64,000 bases of DNA from Streptomyces sp. PKU-EA00015 (lineage in GTDB: Bacteria > Actinomycetota > Actinomycetes > Streptomycetales > Streptomycetaceae), in NCBI RefSeq assembly GCF_013387495.1, contig NZ_JABZEE010000008.1:62001-126000 (forward strand), in the 5' to 3' direction. A program made the translations under genes and the position numbers. This document shows, piece after piece, positions 50,800 through 60,314 of this stretch (within the stretch, counting starts at the first letter, position 1; the number at the start of each line of letters is the position of its first letter). The notes beneath the pieces were generated by a model that saw only the letters and a list, made by a program, of their open reading frames with translations, searched no databases and was not told the origin of the DNA.

Positions 50800-51801
50800 A
50801 TGCGCCGCAGAGCCGGACTCGTACTCCTCGCCCTCGCCGTCTTCTTCGCCGCCCTCGCCCCCCTGCTGCGCTGGTACGCCTTTCCCCGGCTCGCCAAGAT
50901 CCCCGCCGGGCAGTACCAGGAGATAGTGCTCGAGGCGAAGCCGGCGGCCCTCCTCGACTACGGCACCCTCACGGCCAAGGAGGTCGAGAAGGTCACCATC
51001 GTCCAGACCCTCAAGGGCAACGTGGAGGAGTCCGAGCGGATCGAACGCAGCGCGGGCCGCGACGTGGTGGTCTGGGACTCGCTCTCCTACGTCCAGGGCC
51101 CCGACGGCAAGATGGTCTCCCAGATCCCCGAGCGCTACATCTTCGACGCCCACAGCCAGGAACCCGTCCATGCCACCGGCGAGTCCGTCGACGGCGACGC
51201 GGTGCGACGCGAGGGCATCGAGTTCAAGTGGCCCTTCCTCACCGAGAAACGGGACTACACGTACTTCGACGCCCAGGCCCGGACCTCCGCTCCCATCCAC
51301 TACAAGGGGACCCGCACCTTCCGCGGCCTCGAGGTCTACTACTTCGAGCAGACCATCCCGTGGACGAAGGTGCCCTACCCCAAGAAGATGCCCATCCCCG
51401 GCGTGGACGCCACCACCCTGGAGAAGCAGACCGGCACCACCCGCTGGTACACCACCAAGCGCATGTTCTGGGTGGAGCCGGTCACGGGCGCGCCCGTCAA
51501 CGGCGAGGAGGTCCACAAGGAAGAACTGCGAGGCGGCACCCTCCTCGGCGGCCGCGAGAAGGTCACGGCCTTCGCCGGTCACGTGAAGATGCGCGACGAC
51601 TACATCGACTACACGGTCGAGCTCGTGAGCTCCCAGCGCCGGCTCGTGCTCCTGATGACCTCCCGTCTTCCGTGGGGTCTTCTCACCTTGGGCGGCGGCC
51701 TGCTGACACTGGCTCTGATCCTCGAGGCCCGGGGCCGGCGTCCTCAGGGCCCCGCTCCGGCGACCTCGACAGCGGACACGGAGCCCGCCCGCACCTCCTG
51801 A
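50800..51801 (+). CDS. DUF3068 (PorA-like) membrane-anchored protein
   Basis: The 333-residue protein has an N-terminal span (LVLLALAVFFAALAPLLRW), a large outside domain (residues about 30-285: TIVQTLKGNVEESERIERSAGRDVVVWDSLSYVQGPDG; FKWPFLTEKRDYTYFDAQ; GLEVYYFEQTIP) and a C-terminal span (LPWGLLTLGGGLLTLALILEA). DUF3068 members are annotated as PorA-family proteins but have no proven role in Streptomyces. The ATG at 50800 follows AGGGAGAGGGCC. It forms a small operon with the SPW_0924 gene. Confidence 0.9.
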   Translation: MRRRAGLVLLALAVFFAALAPLLRWYAFPRLAKIPAGQYQEIVLEAKPAALLDYGTLTAKEVEKVTIVQTLKGNVEESERIERSAGRDVVVWDSLSYVQGPDGKMVSQIPERYIFDAHSQEPVHATGESVDGDAVRREGIEFKWPFLTEKRDYTYFDAQARTSAPIHYKGTRTFRGLEVYYFEQTIPWTKVPYPKKMPIPGVDATTLEKQTGTTRWYTTKRMFWVEPVTGAPVNGEEVHKEELRGGTLLGGREKVTAFAGHVKMRDDYIDYTVELVSSQRRLVLLMTSRLPWGLLTLGGGLLTLALILEARGRRPQGPAPATSTADTEPARTS

Positions 51802-51858
51802 CCCGTCCTGGCCGCCCGCTCGGCCTGAGCGGCGGCCTCCGCCCGATCCGGTCCTGAA

Positions 51859-54510
51859 TCACATCCGCGTCTCGGGCGACGAGCGCGCCGCCCGGGCCTT
51901 CGTGTGCCGGGTGGGCTCGGCCGTCGCCGGGTCCTCGGGCCACGGATGCTTGGGGTAGCGCCCCCGCAGCTCAGCCCGTACGGAGCGGTACCCGTCCCGC
52001 CAGAACGAGGCCAGGTCCGCCGTGACCGCGGCAGGCCGCCCTGCCGGGGACAGCAGGTGCGCCACCACGGGCACGCCCGCGACCTTCGGTGTCTCCCGCA
52101 GACCGAACAGCTCCTGGAGCTTCACGGCCAGCACCGGCTGCTCGCCGCCGTACTCGACCCGTATTCGTGACCCGCTCGGCACCTCGATCCGCTCCGGCGC
52201 CAGCTCCTCCAGTCGCACCGCGTCGCCTGTCGCCCACGGCAGCAGACGCTGTAGGGCCTCGCCGGCCCGGATGCGGCCGAGGTCCGCCCGCCGCGCGGCC
52301 CGGGACAACTCGGGCTCCAGCCAGTCCCCGGCCCGTGCCACCAGTGCGGCATCCGAGACGTCCGGCCACGGCTCCCCCAGTACGCGGTGCAGAAACGCGA
52401 GCCGCTCCCGCAGCCCGTGTGCCTCACGGGTCCAGTGCAGCAGTGCGGGCCCTTCCCGGCTCAGCCCGTCCAGCAGCGCCTGTCGCACGAGGCCCGGATC
52501 GGCGTCCCCCAGCGGCCGTACGGACAGCTCCACCGCCCCCAGACGCTCCACCCGCCGGGCGACGACGTCCCCGTCCTCCCAGTGCACCTCCTGCCGTTCC
52601 GACAGCAGATGAGAGGCGGCCGCACGCGCCGCCTCCTCGTCGACGACCGCCGCCAGCCGCACTCGCGCGGAGGCCGCATGCGCGGGCCGGTCGGCGACCG
52701 CGACGGCCAGCCACGGAGCCCGCCGCAGGCCCGAGGGCTCGCCGACCTCGGCCCCGGTGCCGGAGACCATGAGGAACGACCGCTCACCGCGCGCCCTCGC
52801 CACCCGCTCAGGGAAGGCGAGCGCAGCGACGAGCCCCGCGGCGGCGTCCTGCCCCATGGCTCCGGCTCGGTCTCCGGCCGCAGACTCGCCTCCGGCCGTG
52901 CCGAGGCCGACGAAGGTCTGCCCCGCTGCCCGCCTCTCGCCCGCCCGGCCTCCGGACCCTTCGGTCGCCTTCCCCGGCTCCGGGCGGTCCGCCGCCGACA
53001 GCGACGACATCAGCCGGTCCGCCTCGGCCCGCCAGCGTGCGCCGTAGGCGTCGCCGCCGCGCCGCGCCGTACGCCACGCCGCCGCGAGATCGTCGCCGTA
53101 CTCGCGCGGCGGCTCCTCGCTCAGTACCGCCACGATCTCCGCCGCGCGCCGCGCGCCGACCTCCGGTGCACCGTCGAGCAGAGCGCGCGCCAGCCGGGGA
53201 TGGACGCCGAGCCGTGCCATGCGCATCCCGCGCTGCGTCGCCCGGCCGCTGTCGTCGACGGCACCGATGGCATGCAGGACCGACCGCGCCGCGGCCATCG
53301 CGCCTGCCGGAGGCGCGTCCAGCAGGGCGAGGCCGCCCGCCTCGGGGTCGCCCCAGCAGGCCGTCCGGAGCGCGAAGGACGCGAGATCGGCGATCTTGAT
53401 CTCGGGGGAGGGGTGGCGCGGTCGCCGGACGTCGTCCGCTTCCGACCAGCAGCGGTACACCGTGCCGAACGCCTCCCGGCCCGCCCGGCCCAGCCGCTGC
53501 GTCGCCCCGGCCACGGACACCGGCACCGTCGCCAGCGAGCCCAGCCCCCGTGCGTGATCGACCCGCGGCTCCCGGGCCAGGCCCGAGTCGACGACGATCC
53601 GCACACCGGGCACGGTCAGGCTGGACTCGGCGACCGAAGTCGCCAGCACCACCCGCCGCCGGTCGCCCCCGCGCAGCACCGCTTCCTGCACAGCCGCCGG
53701 CGCCCGTCCGTGCAGCTGAAGGACCTCGGCGTCCACTCCGTCGAGCATCCCGGCCGTGCGCGCGATCTCGCCCGTGCCCGGCAGGAAGCAGAGGACGTCA
53801 CCCTCGTGACGGTCGAGCGCCTGCCGCACGGTGGCCGCCACATGGCGAAGCAGCTGCGGATCGACCCACGTGCCGTGCGCCGGGCGGACACCCGCGGGCG
53901 GCGGCGCGAAGCGGACCTCTGCCCCGTGTCCCTGACCCTCGCTGCGGACCACAGGCGCGGGCTCCGAGCCGTCGAGCCGGGTCAGCAGCTCGGACCACGC
54001 CTCCGCGTCGCTCGTCGCCGACGCCGCGATCAGACGCAGCTCCGGGCGCAGAGTCGCCCGCACGTCCACCAGGAAGGCGAGGGCGGTGTCCGCGTCCAGA
54101 TGCCGCTCGTGGCACTCGTCGAGCAGGACCACGTCCACGCCCGGCAGTTCCGGGTCGCGCTGCAACCGCTGGAGCAGCACGCCCGTGGTGACCACCTCGA
54201 TCCGCGAGTGGGGACCGGTCCTCCGCTCACCGCGGACCGAGAACCCGACGCCGTCGCCGAGCTCCTGCCCCAGCAGCCACGCCATACGGCGCGCCGCGGC
54301 CCGCACGGCCATCCTGCGCGGCTCGGCGACCAGCACCCGGCGCTGAGGGCCGTTCCCTATGAACCCCGCGAGGGCCAGCGGCACGAGCGTCGTCTTGCCG
54401 GTGCCGGGCGGGGCGTGCAGGACGGCCGTGCCGCGCTCGTCGAGCGCGGTCAGCAGCTCGGGCACGGCATGGCGGACAGGAAGGCGGTCGACAGCTTCGG
54501 TTCGGATCAC
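51859..54510 (-). CDS. hrpB: ATP-dependent helicase HrpB
   Basis: The 883-residue DEAH/RHA-type helicase has Walker A HAPPGTGKTTL, VLVAEPRRMAVRAAARRMA, Walker B LLDECHER (DECH variant), AASAT, FLPGTGEI, LATSVAESSLTVPGVRIVVDSG and QRLGRAGR, then a winged-helix/ratchet region and the HrpB-specific C-terminal domain ending near LASFWRDGYRSVRAELRGRYPKHPWPEDP. The substrate (RNA or DNA) is not established for bacteria. The GTG at 54510 begins the conserved LPVRHAVPELLTAL region; open frame upstream lacks support. Length is close to E. coli HrpB (about 810) with an extra middle insert of about 45 residues. Confidence 0.95.
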   Translation of the reverse strand: MIRTEAVDRLPVRHAVPELLTALDERGTAVLHAPPGTGKTTLVPLALAGFIGNGPQRRVLVAEPRRMAVRAAARRMAWLLGQELGDGVGFSVRGERRTGPHSRIEVVTTGVLLQRLQRDPELPGVDVVLLDECHERHLDADTALAFLVDVRATLRPELRLIAASATSDAEAWSELLTRLDGSEPAPVVRSEGQGHGAEVRFAPPPAGVRPAHGTWVDPQLLRHVAATVRQALDRHEGDVLCFLPGTGEIARTAGMLDGVDAEVLQLHGRAPAAVQEAVLRGGDRRRVVLATSVAESSLTVPGVRIVVDSGLAREPRVDHARGLGSLATVPVSVAGATQRLGRAGREAFGTVYRCWSEADDVRRPRHPSPEIKIADLASFALRTACWGDPEAGGLALLDAPPAGAMAAARSVLHAIGAVDDSGRATQRGMRMARLGVHPRLARALLDGAPEVGARRAAEIVAVLSEEPPREYGDDLAAAWRTARRGGDAYGARWRAEADRLMSSLSAADRPEPGKATEGSGGRAGERRAAGQTFVGLGTAGGESAAGDRAGAMGQDAAAGLVAALAFPERVARARGERSFLMVSGTGAEVGEPSGLRRAPWLAVAVADRPAHAASARVRLAAVVDEEAARAAASHLLSERQEVHWEDGDVVARRVERLGAVELSVRPLGDADPGLVRQALLDGLSREGPALLHWTREAHGLRERLAFLHRVLGEPWPDVSDAALVARAGDWLEPELSRAARRADLGRIRAGEALQRLLPWATGDAVRLEELAPERIEVPSGSRIRVEYGGEQPVLAVKLQELFGLRETPKVAGVPVVAHLLSPAGRPAAVTADLASFWRDGYRSVRAELRGRYPKHPWPEDPATAEPTRHTKARAARSSPETRM

Positions 54511-54650
54511 GCCATCAGTCTCGTACGGACCGCCGCGCGCCGTTCCGGGGTTGTCCACAGGCAGCGCCACTCATGCGTTCATATGACAAAAATGGGCCCG
54601 CAGCCGCTCCGCCGTGCGCCCGCTGCCTCCCCGGCCGACCGCTCAGCCCC

Positions 54651-55481
54651 TCAGCCTGTGACCGGCGGGAGCTCCGCCTCGTTCCGCTCGCAGACGAAGA
54701 TGGCGGTTCCCGGGATCAGGTTCCCCCGCAGAGGCGACCAGCCGCCCCATTCCTGGCTGTTCCATGCCGGCCACTCCGGCTCGACCAGGTCCACCAGCCG
54801 GAAGCCGCCCGCGACCACGTCGCGCACCCGGTCGCCGAGCGTGCGGTGGTGCTCGACGTAGACGGCGCGGCCCTCCTCGTCCTGCTCGACGTACGGAGTG
54901 CGGTCGAAGTACGAGGCGGCCACCGAAAGACCCTCGGGGCCGGGCTCGTCGGGGAAGGCCCACCGGATCGGGTGCGTCACCGAGAAGACCCAGCGCCCGC
55001 CCGGCCGCAGCACCCGCCTGACCTCGCGGAAGACCCGCACCGGGTCGGCCACGAAGGGCACCGCGCCGTAGGCGGAGCAGGCCAGGTCGAAAGCGCCGTC
55101 CCGGAAGGGCAGCGTCCCCGCGTCCGCCTCCACGAGCGGAACGTCCCCTCCGATACGCAGGGCGTGCTGCAGCTGGCGGTGGGAGAGGTCAACGGCCACG
55201 GGCCGCGCGCCCTGAGCGGCCAGCCAGCGCGAGCACTGCGCCGCGCCGGCCCCGATCTCCAGGACGTCGAGTCCCTTCAGCGACCCGGCGGGCCCGAGCA
55301 GTCCTGCCTCCGCCTCGTCGAGCCCCTCGGGGCCCCAGACGAAGCGGTCGTCGCCCAGGAAGGCGCCGTGGTCTTGCTGGTACTCGTCGGCGTTCCGGTC
55401 CCACCAGCCACGGTTTGCCCGGCTGCTCTCCGCGTCCCCGGCGTCACGGCGGGTGGCTTCCGGTTCGAATTCTTGGCTCAT
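54651..55481 (-). CDS. Class I SAM-dependent methyltransferase
   Basis: The 276-residue protein has the Rossmann methyltransferase motifs: LDVLEIGAGAAQCSRWLA (motif I), PVAVDLSHRQLQHA (motif II acidic), PLVEADAGTLPFRDGAFDLACSAYGAVPFV (motif IV) and REVRRVLRPGGRWVFSVTHP (motif V). The N-terminal WWDRNADEYQQDHG is typical of small-molecule UbiE/ArsM-like enzymes. The substrate is unknown. The ATG at 55481 (MSQEFEPEA) is chosen; a GTG two codons earlier is possible. It is divergent from rpsA. Confidence 0.9.
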   Translation of the reverse strand: MSQEFEPEATRRDAGDAESSRANRGWWDRNADEYQQDHGAFLGDDRFVWGPEGLDEAEAGLLGPAGSLKGLDVLEIGAGAAQCSRWLAAQGARPVAVDLSHRQLQHALRIGGDVPLVEADAGTLPFRDGAFDLACSAYGAVPFVADPVRVFREVRRVLRPGGRWVFSVTHPIRWAFPDEPGPEGLSVAASYFDRTPYVEQDEEGRAVYVEHHRTLGDRVRDVVAGGFRLVDLVEPEWPAWNSQEWGGWSPLRGNLIPGTAIFVCERNEAELPPVTG

Positions 55482-55834
55482 CGTCACCGTCGTTGTAGTT
55501 TGCGTATCGCGCCGTCGGAGGGCTCGATACGAGGCCATTGTGGCCTCGGCAAACATTAGTTGTGCCGGGTATGCGGCGTTCCGCCCCGGGTGTGCGGCTT
55601 CGCGCATTGACCGTGTCCGGCTGCCCCCGTATGCTACAAGTTGCGCTGCGGGCCTGCGCGCCTCAGACGGAGCAGGCCGCGCTCGCATCTGTATGTATGT
55701 CCCCTCGGTTCACGAGGCGCCTCCGGAATGCTGGTCGGCGCTTCCTAGGCTGTCCGGTCTTCTGCAGCTGCGATACGGGCTCTCGGCGTAGCAGTACCTA
55801 CGACTTCAATGTCCGTACCGGAGCCCTTTCCCAC
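55482..55834. other. Divergent region before rpsA with a long untranslated leader
   Basis: No gene is seen in these 353 bases. The rpsA promoter is at 55607-55635, giving a leader of about 190 nt. The leader is less G/C-biased and contains an A/T-containing stretch near the start codon. It could carry S1 autoregulatory structure as known for other rpsA mRNAs. The minus-strand methyltransferase promoter must also lie here but I cannot place it. Confidence 0.5.
55607..55635 (+). promoter_or_regulatory. Strong housekeeping promoter of rpsA
   Basis: TTGACC, exactly 17 bp, TATGCT. This is a near-consensus HrdB-type promoter. RNA would begin near 55642, leaving about 190 nt before the ATG. Confidence 0.8.
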
Positions 55835-57328
55835 ATGACGAGCAGCACCGAGACCACCGCCACCACCCCGCAGGTTGCGGTCAACGACATCGGTAACGAG
55901 GAAGCCTTCCTCGCCGCGATCGACGAGACGATCAAGTACTTCAACGACGGCGACATCGTCGACGGCGTCATCGTGAAGGTCGACCGGGACGAGGTCCTGC
56001 TCGACATCGGTTACAAGACCGAAGGTGTCATCCCGAGCCGCGAGCTCTCGATCAAGCACGACGTCGACCCGAACGAGGTCGTCAAGGTCGGCGACGAGAT
56101 CGAGGCCCTGGTTCTCCAGAAGGAGGACAAGGAAGGCCGCCTGATCCTCTCGAAGAAGCGCGCCCAGTACGAGCGTGCCTGGGGCACCATCGAGAAGATC
56201 AAGGAAGAGGACGGCATCGTCACCGGTACCGTCATCGAGGTCGTCAAGGGTGGTCTCATCCTCGACATCGGCCTCCGTGGCTTCCTGCCGGCCTCCCTCG
56301 TCGAGATGCGTCGTGTCCGCGACCTCCAGCCCTACGTGGGCAAGGAGCTCGAGGCCAAGATCATCGAGCTGGACAAGAACCGCAACAACGTGGTCCTGTC
56401 CCGCCGTGCCTGGCTCGAGCAGACCCAGTCCGAGGTTCGCCAGACCTTCCTCACCACCCTGCAGAAGGGGCAGGTCCGCTCCGGCGTCGTTTCCTCGATC
56501 GTCAACTTCGGTGCCTTCGTGGACCTGGGCGGCGTCGACGGTCTCGTCCACGTCTCCGAGCTGTCCTGGAAGCACATCGACCACCCGTCCGAGGTTGTCG
56601 AGGTCGGCCAGGAGGTCACCGTCGAGGTTCTCGACGTGGACATGGACCGCGAGCGCGTCTCCCTGTCGCTGAAGGCGACGCAGGAGGACCCGTGGCAGCA
56701 GTTCGCCCGGACCCACCAGATCGGTCAGGTCGTCCCGGGTAAGGTCACCAAGCTCGTTCCGTTCGGTGCGTTCGTCCGCGTCGACGAGGGCATCGAGGGT
56801 CTGGTCCACATCTCCGAGCTGGCCGAGCGCCACGTGGAGATCCCGGAGCAGGTCGTCCAGGTCAACGACGAGATCTTCGTCAAGGTCATCGACATCGACC
56901 TCGAGCGTCGTCGCATCAGCCTCTCGCTGAAGCAGGCCAACGAGTCCTTCGGTGCCGACCCGGCCTCGGTCGAGTTCGACCCGACCCTGTACGGCATGGC
57001 CGCGTCCTACGACGACCAGGGCAACTACATCTACCCCGAGGGCTTCGACCCGGAGACCAACGACTGGCTGCCGGGCTACGAGGCCCAGCGCGAGGCGTGG
57101 GAGACCCAGTACGCCGAGGCGCAGCAGCGCTTCGAGCAGCACCAGGCTCAGGTCATCAAGTCCCGCGAGGCCGACGAGGCCGCTGCTGCCGAGGGTGGCG
57201 CCGCCGCTCCGGCCGCCGCGCCGACCGGCGGTTCGTACTCCTCGGAGTCGGACGACAACTCCGGCGCCCTGGCGTCGGACGAGGCGCTGGCCGCCCTGCG
57301 CGAGAAGCTGGCCGGCGGCCAGAGCTGA
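55835..57328 (+). CDS. rpsA: 30S ribosomal protein S1
   Basis: The 497-residue protein has four S1 (OB-fold) domains: about 35-105 (GDIVDGVIVKVDRDEVLLDIGYKTEGVI), 120-190 (GIVTGTVIEVVKGGLILDIGLRGFLPASL), 205-275 (GQVRSGVVSSIVNFGAFVDLGGVDGLVH) and 290-360 (GQVVPGKVTKLVPFGAFVRVDEGIEGLVH), then an acidic low-complexity tail. It helps the ribosome bind structured messages. Four domains is the actinobacterial form; E. coli has six. The ATG at 55835 follows GGAGCCCTTTCCCAC. Single gene with a strong promoter and terminator. Confidence 0.98.
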   Translation: MTSSTETTATTPQVAVNDIGNEEAFLAAIDETIKYFNDGDIVDGVIVKVDRDEVLLDIGYKTEGVIPSRELSIKHDVDPNEVVKVGDEIEALVLQKEDKEGRLILSKKRAQYERAWGTIEKIKEEDGIVTGTVIEVVKGGLILDIGLRGFLPASLVEMRRVRDLQPYVGKELEAKIIELDKNRNNVVLSRRAWLEQTQSEVRQTFLTTLQKGQVRSGVVSSIVNFGAFVDLGGVDGLVHVSELSWKHIDHPSEVVEVGQEVTVEVLDVDMDRERVSLSLKATQEDPWQQFARTHQIGQVVPGKVTKLVPFGAFVRVDEGIEGLVHISELAERHVEIPEQVVQVNDEIFVKVIDIDLERRRISLSLKQANESFGADPASVEFDPTLYGMAASYDDQGNYIYPEGFDPETNDWLPGYEAQREAWETQYAEAQQRFEQHQAQVIKSREADEAAAAEGGAAAPAAAPTGGSYSSESDDNSGALASDEALAALREKLAGGQS

Positions 57329-57363
57329 GGCTCTGACCCCGCGCTGCTGAACAGCTGACGTAA

Positions 57364-57390
57364 GGCCCGCTCCCCAATGGGGGGCGGGCC
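57364..57390 (+). terminator. Terminator of rpsA
   Basis: GGCCCGCTCCCC pairs with GGGGGGCGGGCC (12 bp, one G-U) around an AAT loop and is followed by TTG. It lies 35 bp after the stop. Confidence 0.85.
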
Positions 57391-57434
57391 TTGCCGCGTT
57401 CCCGGGACCACCCGGTTCGGACGAGCGGCGGAGC

Positions 57435-58394
57435 CTATGGGGTGACGGGGATGTTCGTCAGTCCCTTGCCGCCGGTGACGGTGTTGCTCGCGTGCACCGT
57501 GGTCGGACAGCTCGTGCTGCGGTTGGTGACGTTGATCGCCAGCTGCTTCGAGCCCGTGGCACCTGTCAGGTCGGAGCGGTTGCCGCGGAAGACCGTGCCG
57601 CACCCCCAGCCCGACTGCTGGGTGTGGGTCTCGAAGCCGTTGTTGGTGGTGTTCTTGCCGGTGTTGTTCTCGACCAGGACCTTGTTGCCCTTCACGTCGA
57701 CCCAGGAGTCGTCGTAGTGGGCGCCCGTCAGACCCCGGCCGTCGAAGGTGTTGCCGATGATCCTCGCGCCGGTCGTGCCCTCCTTGATGTCGATGGCCTC
57801 GCCGCCGACGTCCGGGCCGATGGTGTTGTGGAGGATCTGGGCGTTGTCGCTCCTGTCCGAGGTGCCGCCCGCCGAGCCGACGTAGACGCCCTCGCCCATG
57901 CCCCGGCCGTCGTTGCCGGTGTCGTAGATCCGCGAGTTCCTGATCACGCAATTGCGGCTGGAACCGCGGAAGTGGACGCCCTCCATGTCCAGGCCGTGCA
58001 CGGTCACGGAGTCGATGACCACGCCGTCCGCCGTGTCCGTCATGATGCCCTTCTGGCCGCCGGTGACGGTGATGCCCTTGACCGTCCAGTACGACGCGCC
58101 GTTGAGGTGCAGGCCATAGCCACCGCCGGCACTGAGCACGGCCCTGGAAGACCCGGTCAGGGTGATCCGGGCGCCGGAGGAGCCGTCCACGGTGGTCTTG
58201 AAGTTGCCGCTGTACGTGCCGTCGGCGAGCTGGATGGTGTCGCCCGGACGCGCGGAGGTCAGGGCAGCCTTGAGCTCGGCCGCCGTGTCCACGTTGATGA
58301 CCGTGGCTGCCCCGGCGGGCGCGGCGAGCAGGGACAGACCCCCGGCGGCGATGGCGGAGGCCATCAGCGCGGGGAGGAGGTTTCGGGTACGCAT
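57435..58394 (-). CDS. Secreted right-handed beta-helix (pectate-lyase-like) protein
   Basis: The 319-residue precursor has a Sec signal peptide (residues about 1-29, cut after APAGA) and a parallel beta-helix built of short repeats (ARITLTGSSRAVLSAGGGYGLHLNGASYWTVKGITVTGG; IDSVTVHGLDMEGVHFRGSSRNCVIRNSRIYDTGNDG). It begins NVDTAAELKAALTSARPGDTIQLADGTY, the usual start of right-handed beta-helix polysaccharide lyases and related enzymes. Catalytic residues cannot be assigned. The promoter carries a chitinase-type repeat and operator palindromes, so it is probably induced by a polysaccharide product. It converges on rpsA. Confidence 0.9.
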   Translation of the reverse strand: MRTRNLLPALMASAIAAGGLSLLAAPAGAATVINVDTAAELKAALTSARPGDTIQLADGTYSGNFKTTVDGSSGARITLTGSSRAVLSAGGGYGLHLNGASYWTVKGITVTGGQKGIMTDTADGVVIDSVTVHGLDMEGVHFRGSSRNCVIRNSRIYDTGNDGRGMGEGVYVGSAGGTSDRSDNAQILHNTIGPDVGGEAIDIKEGTTGARIIGNTFDGRGLTGAHYDDSWVDVKGNKVLVENNTGKNTTNNGFETHTQQSGWGCGTVFRGNRSDLTGATGSKQLAINVTNRSTSCPTTVHASNTVTGGKGLTNIPVTP

Positions 58395-58423
58395 GGGGGT
58401 GCCTTCCCGTGGGGGACTGGGTC

Positions 58424-58459
58424 AGAACGTTCTCGTACGTGGACTACGAACGTGTTCGT
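58424..58459. promoter_or_regulatory. Two palindromes in the leader of the beta-helix gene
   Basis: AGAACGTTCT (58424-58433) is a perfect 10-bp palindrome. ACGAAC-GT-GTTCGT (58446-58459) has 6-bp inverted arms. Both lie between the predicted RNA start (about 58472) and the ATG (58394), where a bound repressor would block transcription. Confidence 0.5.
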
Positions 58460-58478
58460 GAACAGTTGTTGCCCGCAG

Positions 58479-58518
58479 ACGCTAGGGACGGCCACAGGGG
58501 GTGTCAAGGTCTGTACCA
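58479..58518 (-). promoter_or_regulatory. Promoter of the beta-helix gene overlapped by a chitinase-type repeat
   Basis: On the minus strand, TTGACA (58507-58502), 17 bp, TAGCGT (58484-58479) is an excellent promoter. Directly upstream and sharing one base with the -35 is TGGTACAGACCT (58518-58507), one base from TGGTCCAGACCT, the 12-bp direct-repeat unit of Streptomyces chitinase promoters, and similar to DasR sites. Confidence 0.7.
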
Positions 58519-58641
58519 GAAGCGGAGGCGTTCTGGTGTTCCGTGAACTGACCGGCCGCAGAGCGCCGTTCGCAGGCGGAGCGGGAATGACCGGGCGCCA
58601 ACAGACGTTCTTCCTCAGGGACACGAGGAGGAGCGGTAATC

Positions 58642-59580
58642 GTGCTTGATCCGCAAGGTTTGTACGAGTGGGAGCCGAAGGGCCTCGCGGTCGTCGACGT
58701 GGCGCTTGCGCAGGAGTCGGCCGGCCTGGTCATGCTCTACCACTTCGACGGCTACATCGACGCGGGCGAGACCGGCGAGCAGATCGTCGACAGCCTGCTC
58801 ACATCGCTTCCCCACCAGGTGGTGGCGCGCTTCGACCACGACAGGCTGGTGGACTACCGTGCTCGCCGCCCGCTGCTGACCTTCCGCCGCGACCGCTGGA
58901 GCGGCTACGAGACGCCTTCCTTGGAGGTGCGGCTCGTCCAGGACGCCACGGGTGCGCCGTTCCTCCTGCTGTCGGGGCCCGAGCCGGACGTCGAGTGGGA
59001 GCGTTTCGCGGTGGCGGTGAGGCAGATCGTCGAACGGCTCGGCGTACGCCTCTCCGTCAACTTCCACGGCATCCCCATGGGCGTCCCGCACACCCGCCCC
59101 GTCGGCCTCACCCCGCACGGCAACCGCACGGATCTCATGCCGGGCCACCGCAGCCCCTTCGACGAGGCCCAGGTGCCGGGCAGTGCAGAGGCGCTCATCG
59201 AGTACCGCCTCATGGAGGCGGGCCACGACGTGCTCGGCGTCGCAGCCCACGTACCGCACTACGTCGCGCGCTCCGCCTATCCGGACGCCGCGCTCACCGC
59301 GCTCGAGGCGATCACCGCTGCCACGGGTCTCGTCCTCCCCGGAGTCGCGCATTCGCTGCGTACCGAGGCGCACCGCACACAGACGGAGATCGAGAGGCAG
59401 ATCGGGGAGGGCGACGAGGAGCTCGTGGCGCTCGTCCAGGGACTTGAGCACCAGTACGACGCGATGGCCGGCGCGGAGACCAGGGGCAGCCTGGTCGCCG
59501 AGCCGGTCGAGCTGCCCTCCGCCGACGAGATCGGCCGCGAATTCGAGCGGTTCCTCGCCGAGCGGGAGGGGGACGCGTAG
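58642..59580 (+). CDS. PAC2 family (proteasome assembly chaperone-like) protein
   Basis: The 312-residue protein shows the PAC2 pattern: [91 protein letters not shown] and [27 protein letters not shown]. In archaea and eukaryotes PAC2 proteins assist proteasome assembly; actinobacteria have proteasomes and this is their conserved homologue. The GTG at 58642 has GAGGAGCGGTAATC upstream. It lies 52 bp before coaE. Confidence 0.92.
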   Translation: MLDPQGLYEWEPKGLAVVDVALAQESAGLVMLYHFDGYIDAGETGEQIVDSLLTSLPHQVVARFDHDRLVDYRARRPLLTFRRDRWSGYETPSLEVRLVQDATGAPFLLLSGPEPDVEWERFAVAVRQIVERLGVRLSVNFHGIPMGVPHTRPVGLTPHGNRTDLMPGHRSPFDEAQVPGSAEALIEYRLMEAGHDVLGVAAHVPHYVARSAYPDAALTALEAITAATGLVLPGVAHSLRTEAHRTQTEIERQIGEGDEELVALVQGLEHQYDAMAGAETRGSLVAEPVELPSADEIGREFERFLAEREGDA

Positions 59581-59620
59581 CCGGGGCGGGGGCCCGAGGG
59601 GGAGGAACACGAAGCTCGCG

Positions 59621-59626
59621 TAGGCT
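59621..59626 (+). promoter_or_regulatory. Possible -10 of a leaderless coaE promoter
   Basis: TAGGCT ends 6 bp before the coaE ATG, the same arrangement as before pyk. No ribosome site lies close to the ATG. Confidence 0.4.
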
Positions 59627-59632
59627 GCGCGC

Positions 59633-60238
59633 ATGCTGAAAGTGGGCCTCACCGGTGGAATCGGCGCCGGAAAGAGCGAAGTGTCCCGGCTTCTCGCTTC
59701 GTACGGCGCGGTGCTCGTGGACGCCGACAAGATCGCACGCGAGGTGGTCGAGCCCGGCACTGAGGGGCTCGCCGCCGTCGTCGACGCCTTCGGGGCGGAG
59801 ATCCTGACGCCCGAGGGCACGCTGGACCGGCCCCGGCTCGGGGCGATCGTCTTCAACGACCCCGAGCGGCTCGCCACCCTGAACGCGATCGTCCACCCGC
59901 TGGTCGGCGCACGCTCCCGTGAGCTGGAGGCCGCCGCAGGGCCGGACGCCGTGGTGGTCCACGACGTACCGCTGCTCACCGAGAACGGACTGGCGCCGCT
60001 GTACGACCTGGTCGTCGTGGTGGACGCGGCGCCCGAGACGCAGCTCGACCGGCTGGTACGGCTGCGGGGTATGAGCGAGGCCGATGTGCGGGCGCGGATG
60101 GCGGCGCAGGCGACCCGCGAACAGCGGAGGGAGATCGCCGACCTCGTGATCGAGAACGACGGGCCGCTCGAGGAGCTGGAACCGCAGGTCCGCAAGGTGT
60201 GGGACGACCTGAGCCGCAGGGCGTCCGCCGAGCGCTAG
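59633..60238 (+). CDS. coaE: Dephospho-CoA kinase
   Basis: The 201-residue P-loop kinase has [58 protein letters not shown] and [26 protein letters not shown], all CoaE hallmarks. It phosphorylates the 3'-hydroxyl of dephospho-CoA, the last step of CoA synthesis. It is a plain single-domain form; some actinobacteria carry a C-terminal GrpB/UPF0157 extension, absent here. The ATG at 59633 begins directly at the P-loop strand. Confidence 0.97.
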   Translation: MLKVGLTGGIGAGKSEVSRLLASYGAVLVDADKIAREVVEPGTEGLAAVVDAFGAEILTPEGTLDRPRLGAIVFNDPERLATLNAIVHPLVGARSRELEAAAGPDAVVVHDVPLLTENGLAPLYDLVVVVDAAPETQLDRLVRLRGMSEADVRARMAAQATREQRREIADLVIENDGPLEELEPQVRKVWDDLSRRASAER

Positions 60239-60314
60239 CCGCCGCCGCGCGCTGTCCGGAATACCGCTGTCTCAGGCGGTGTTGGAACCGGACAGCAAGG
60301 GGAAGGATCGCAGC

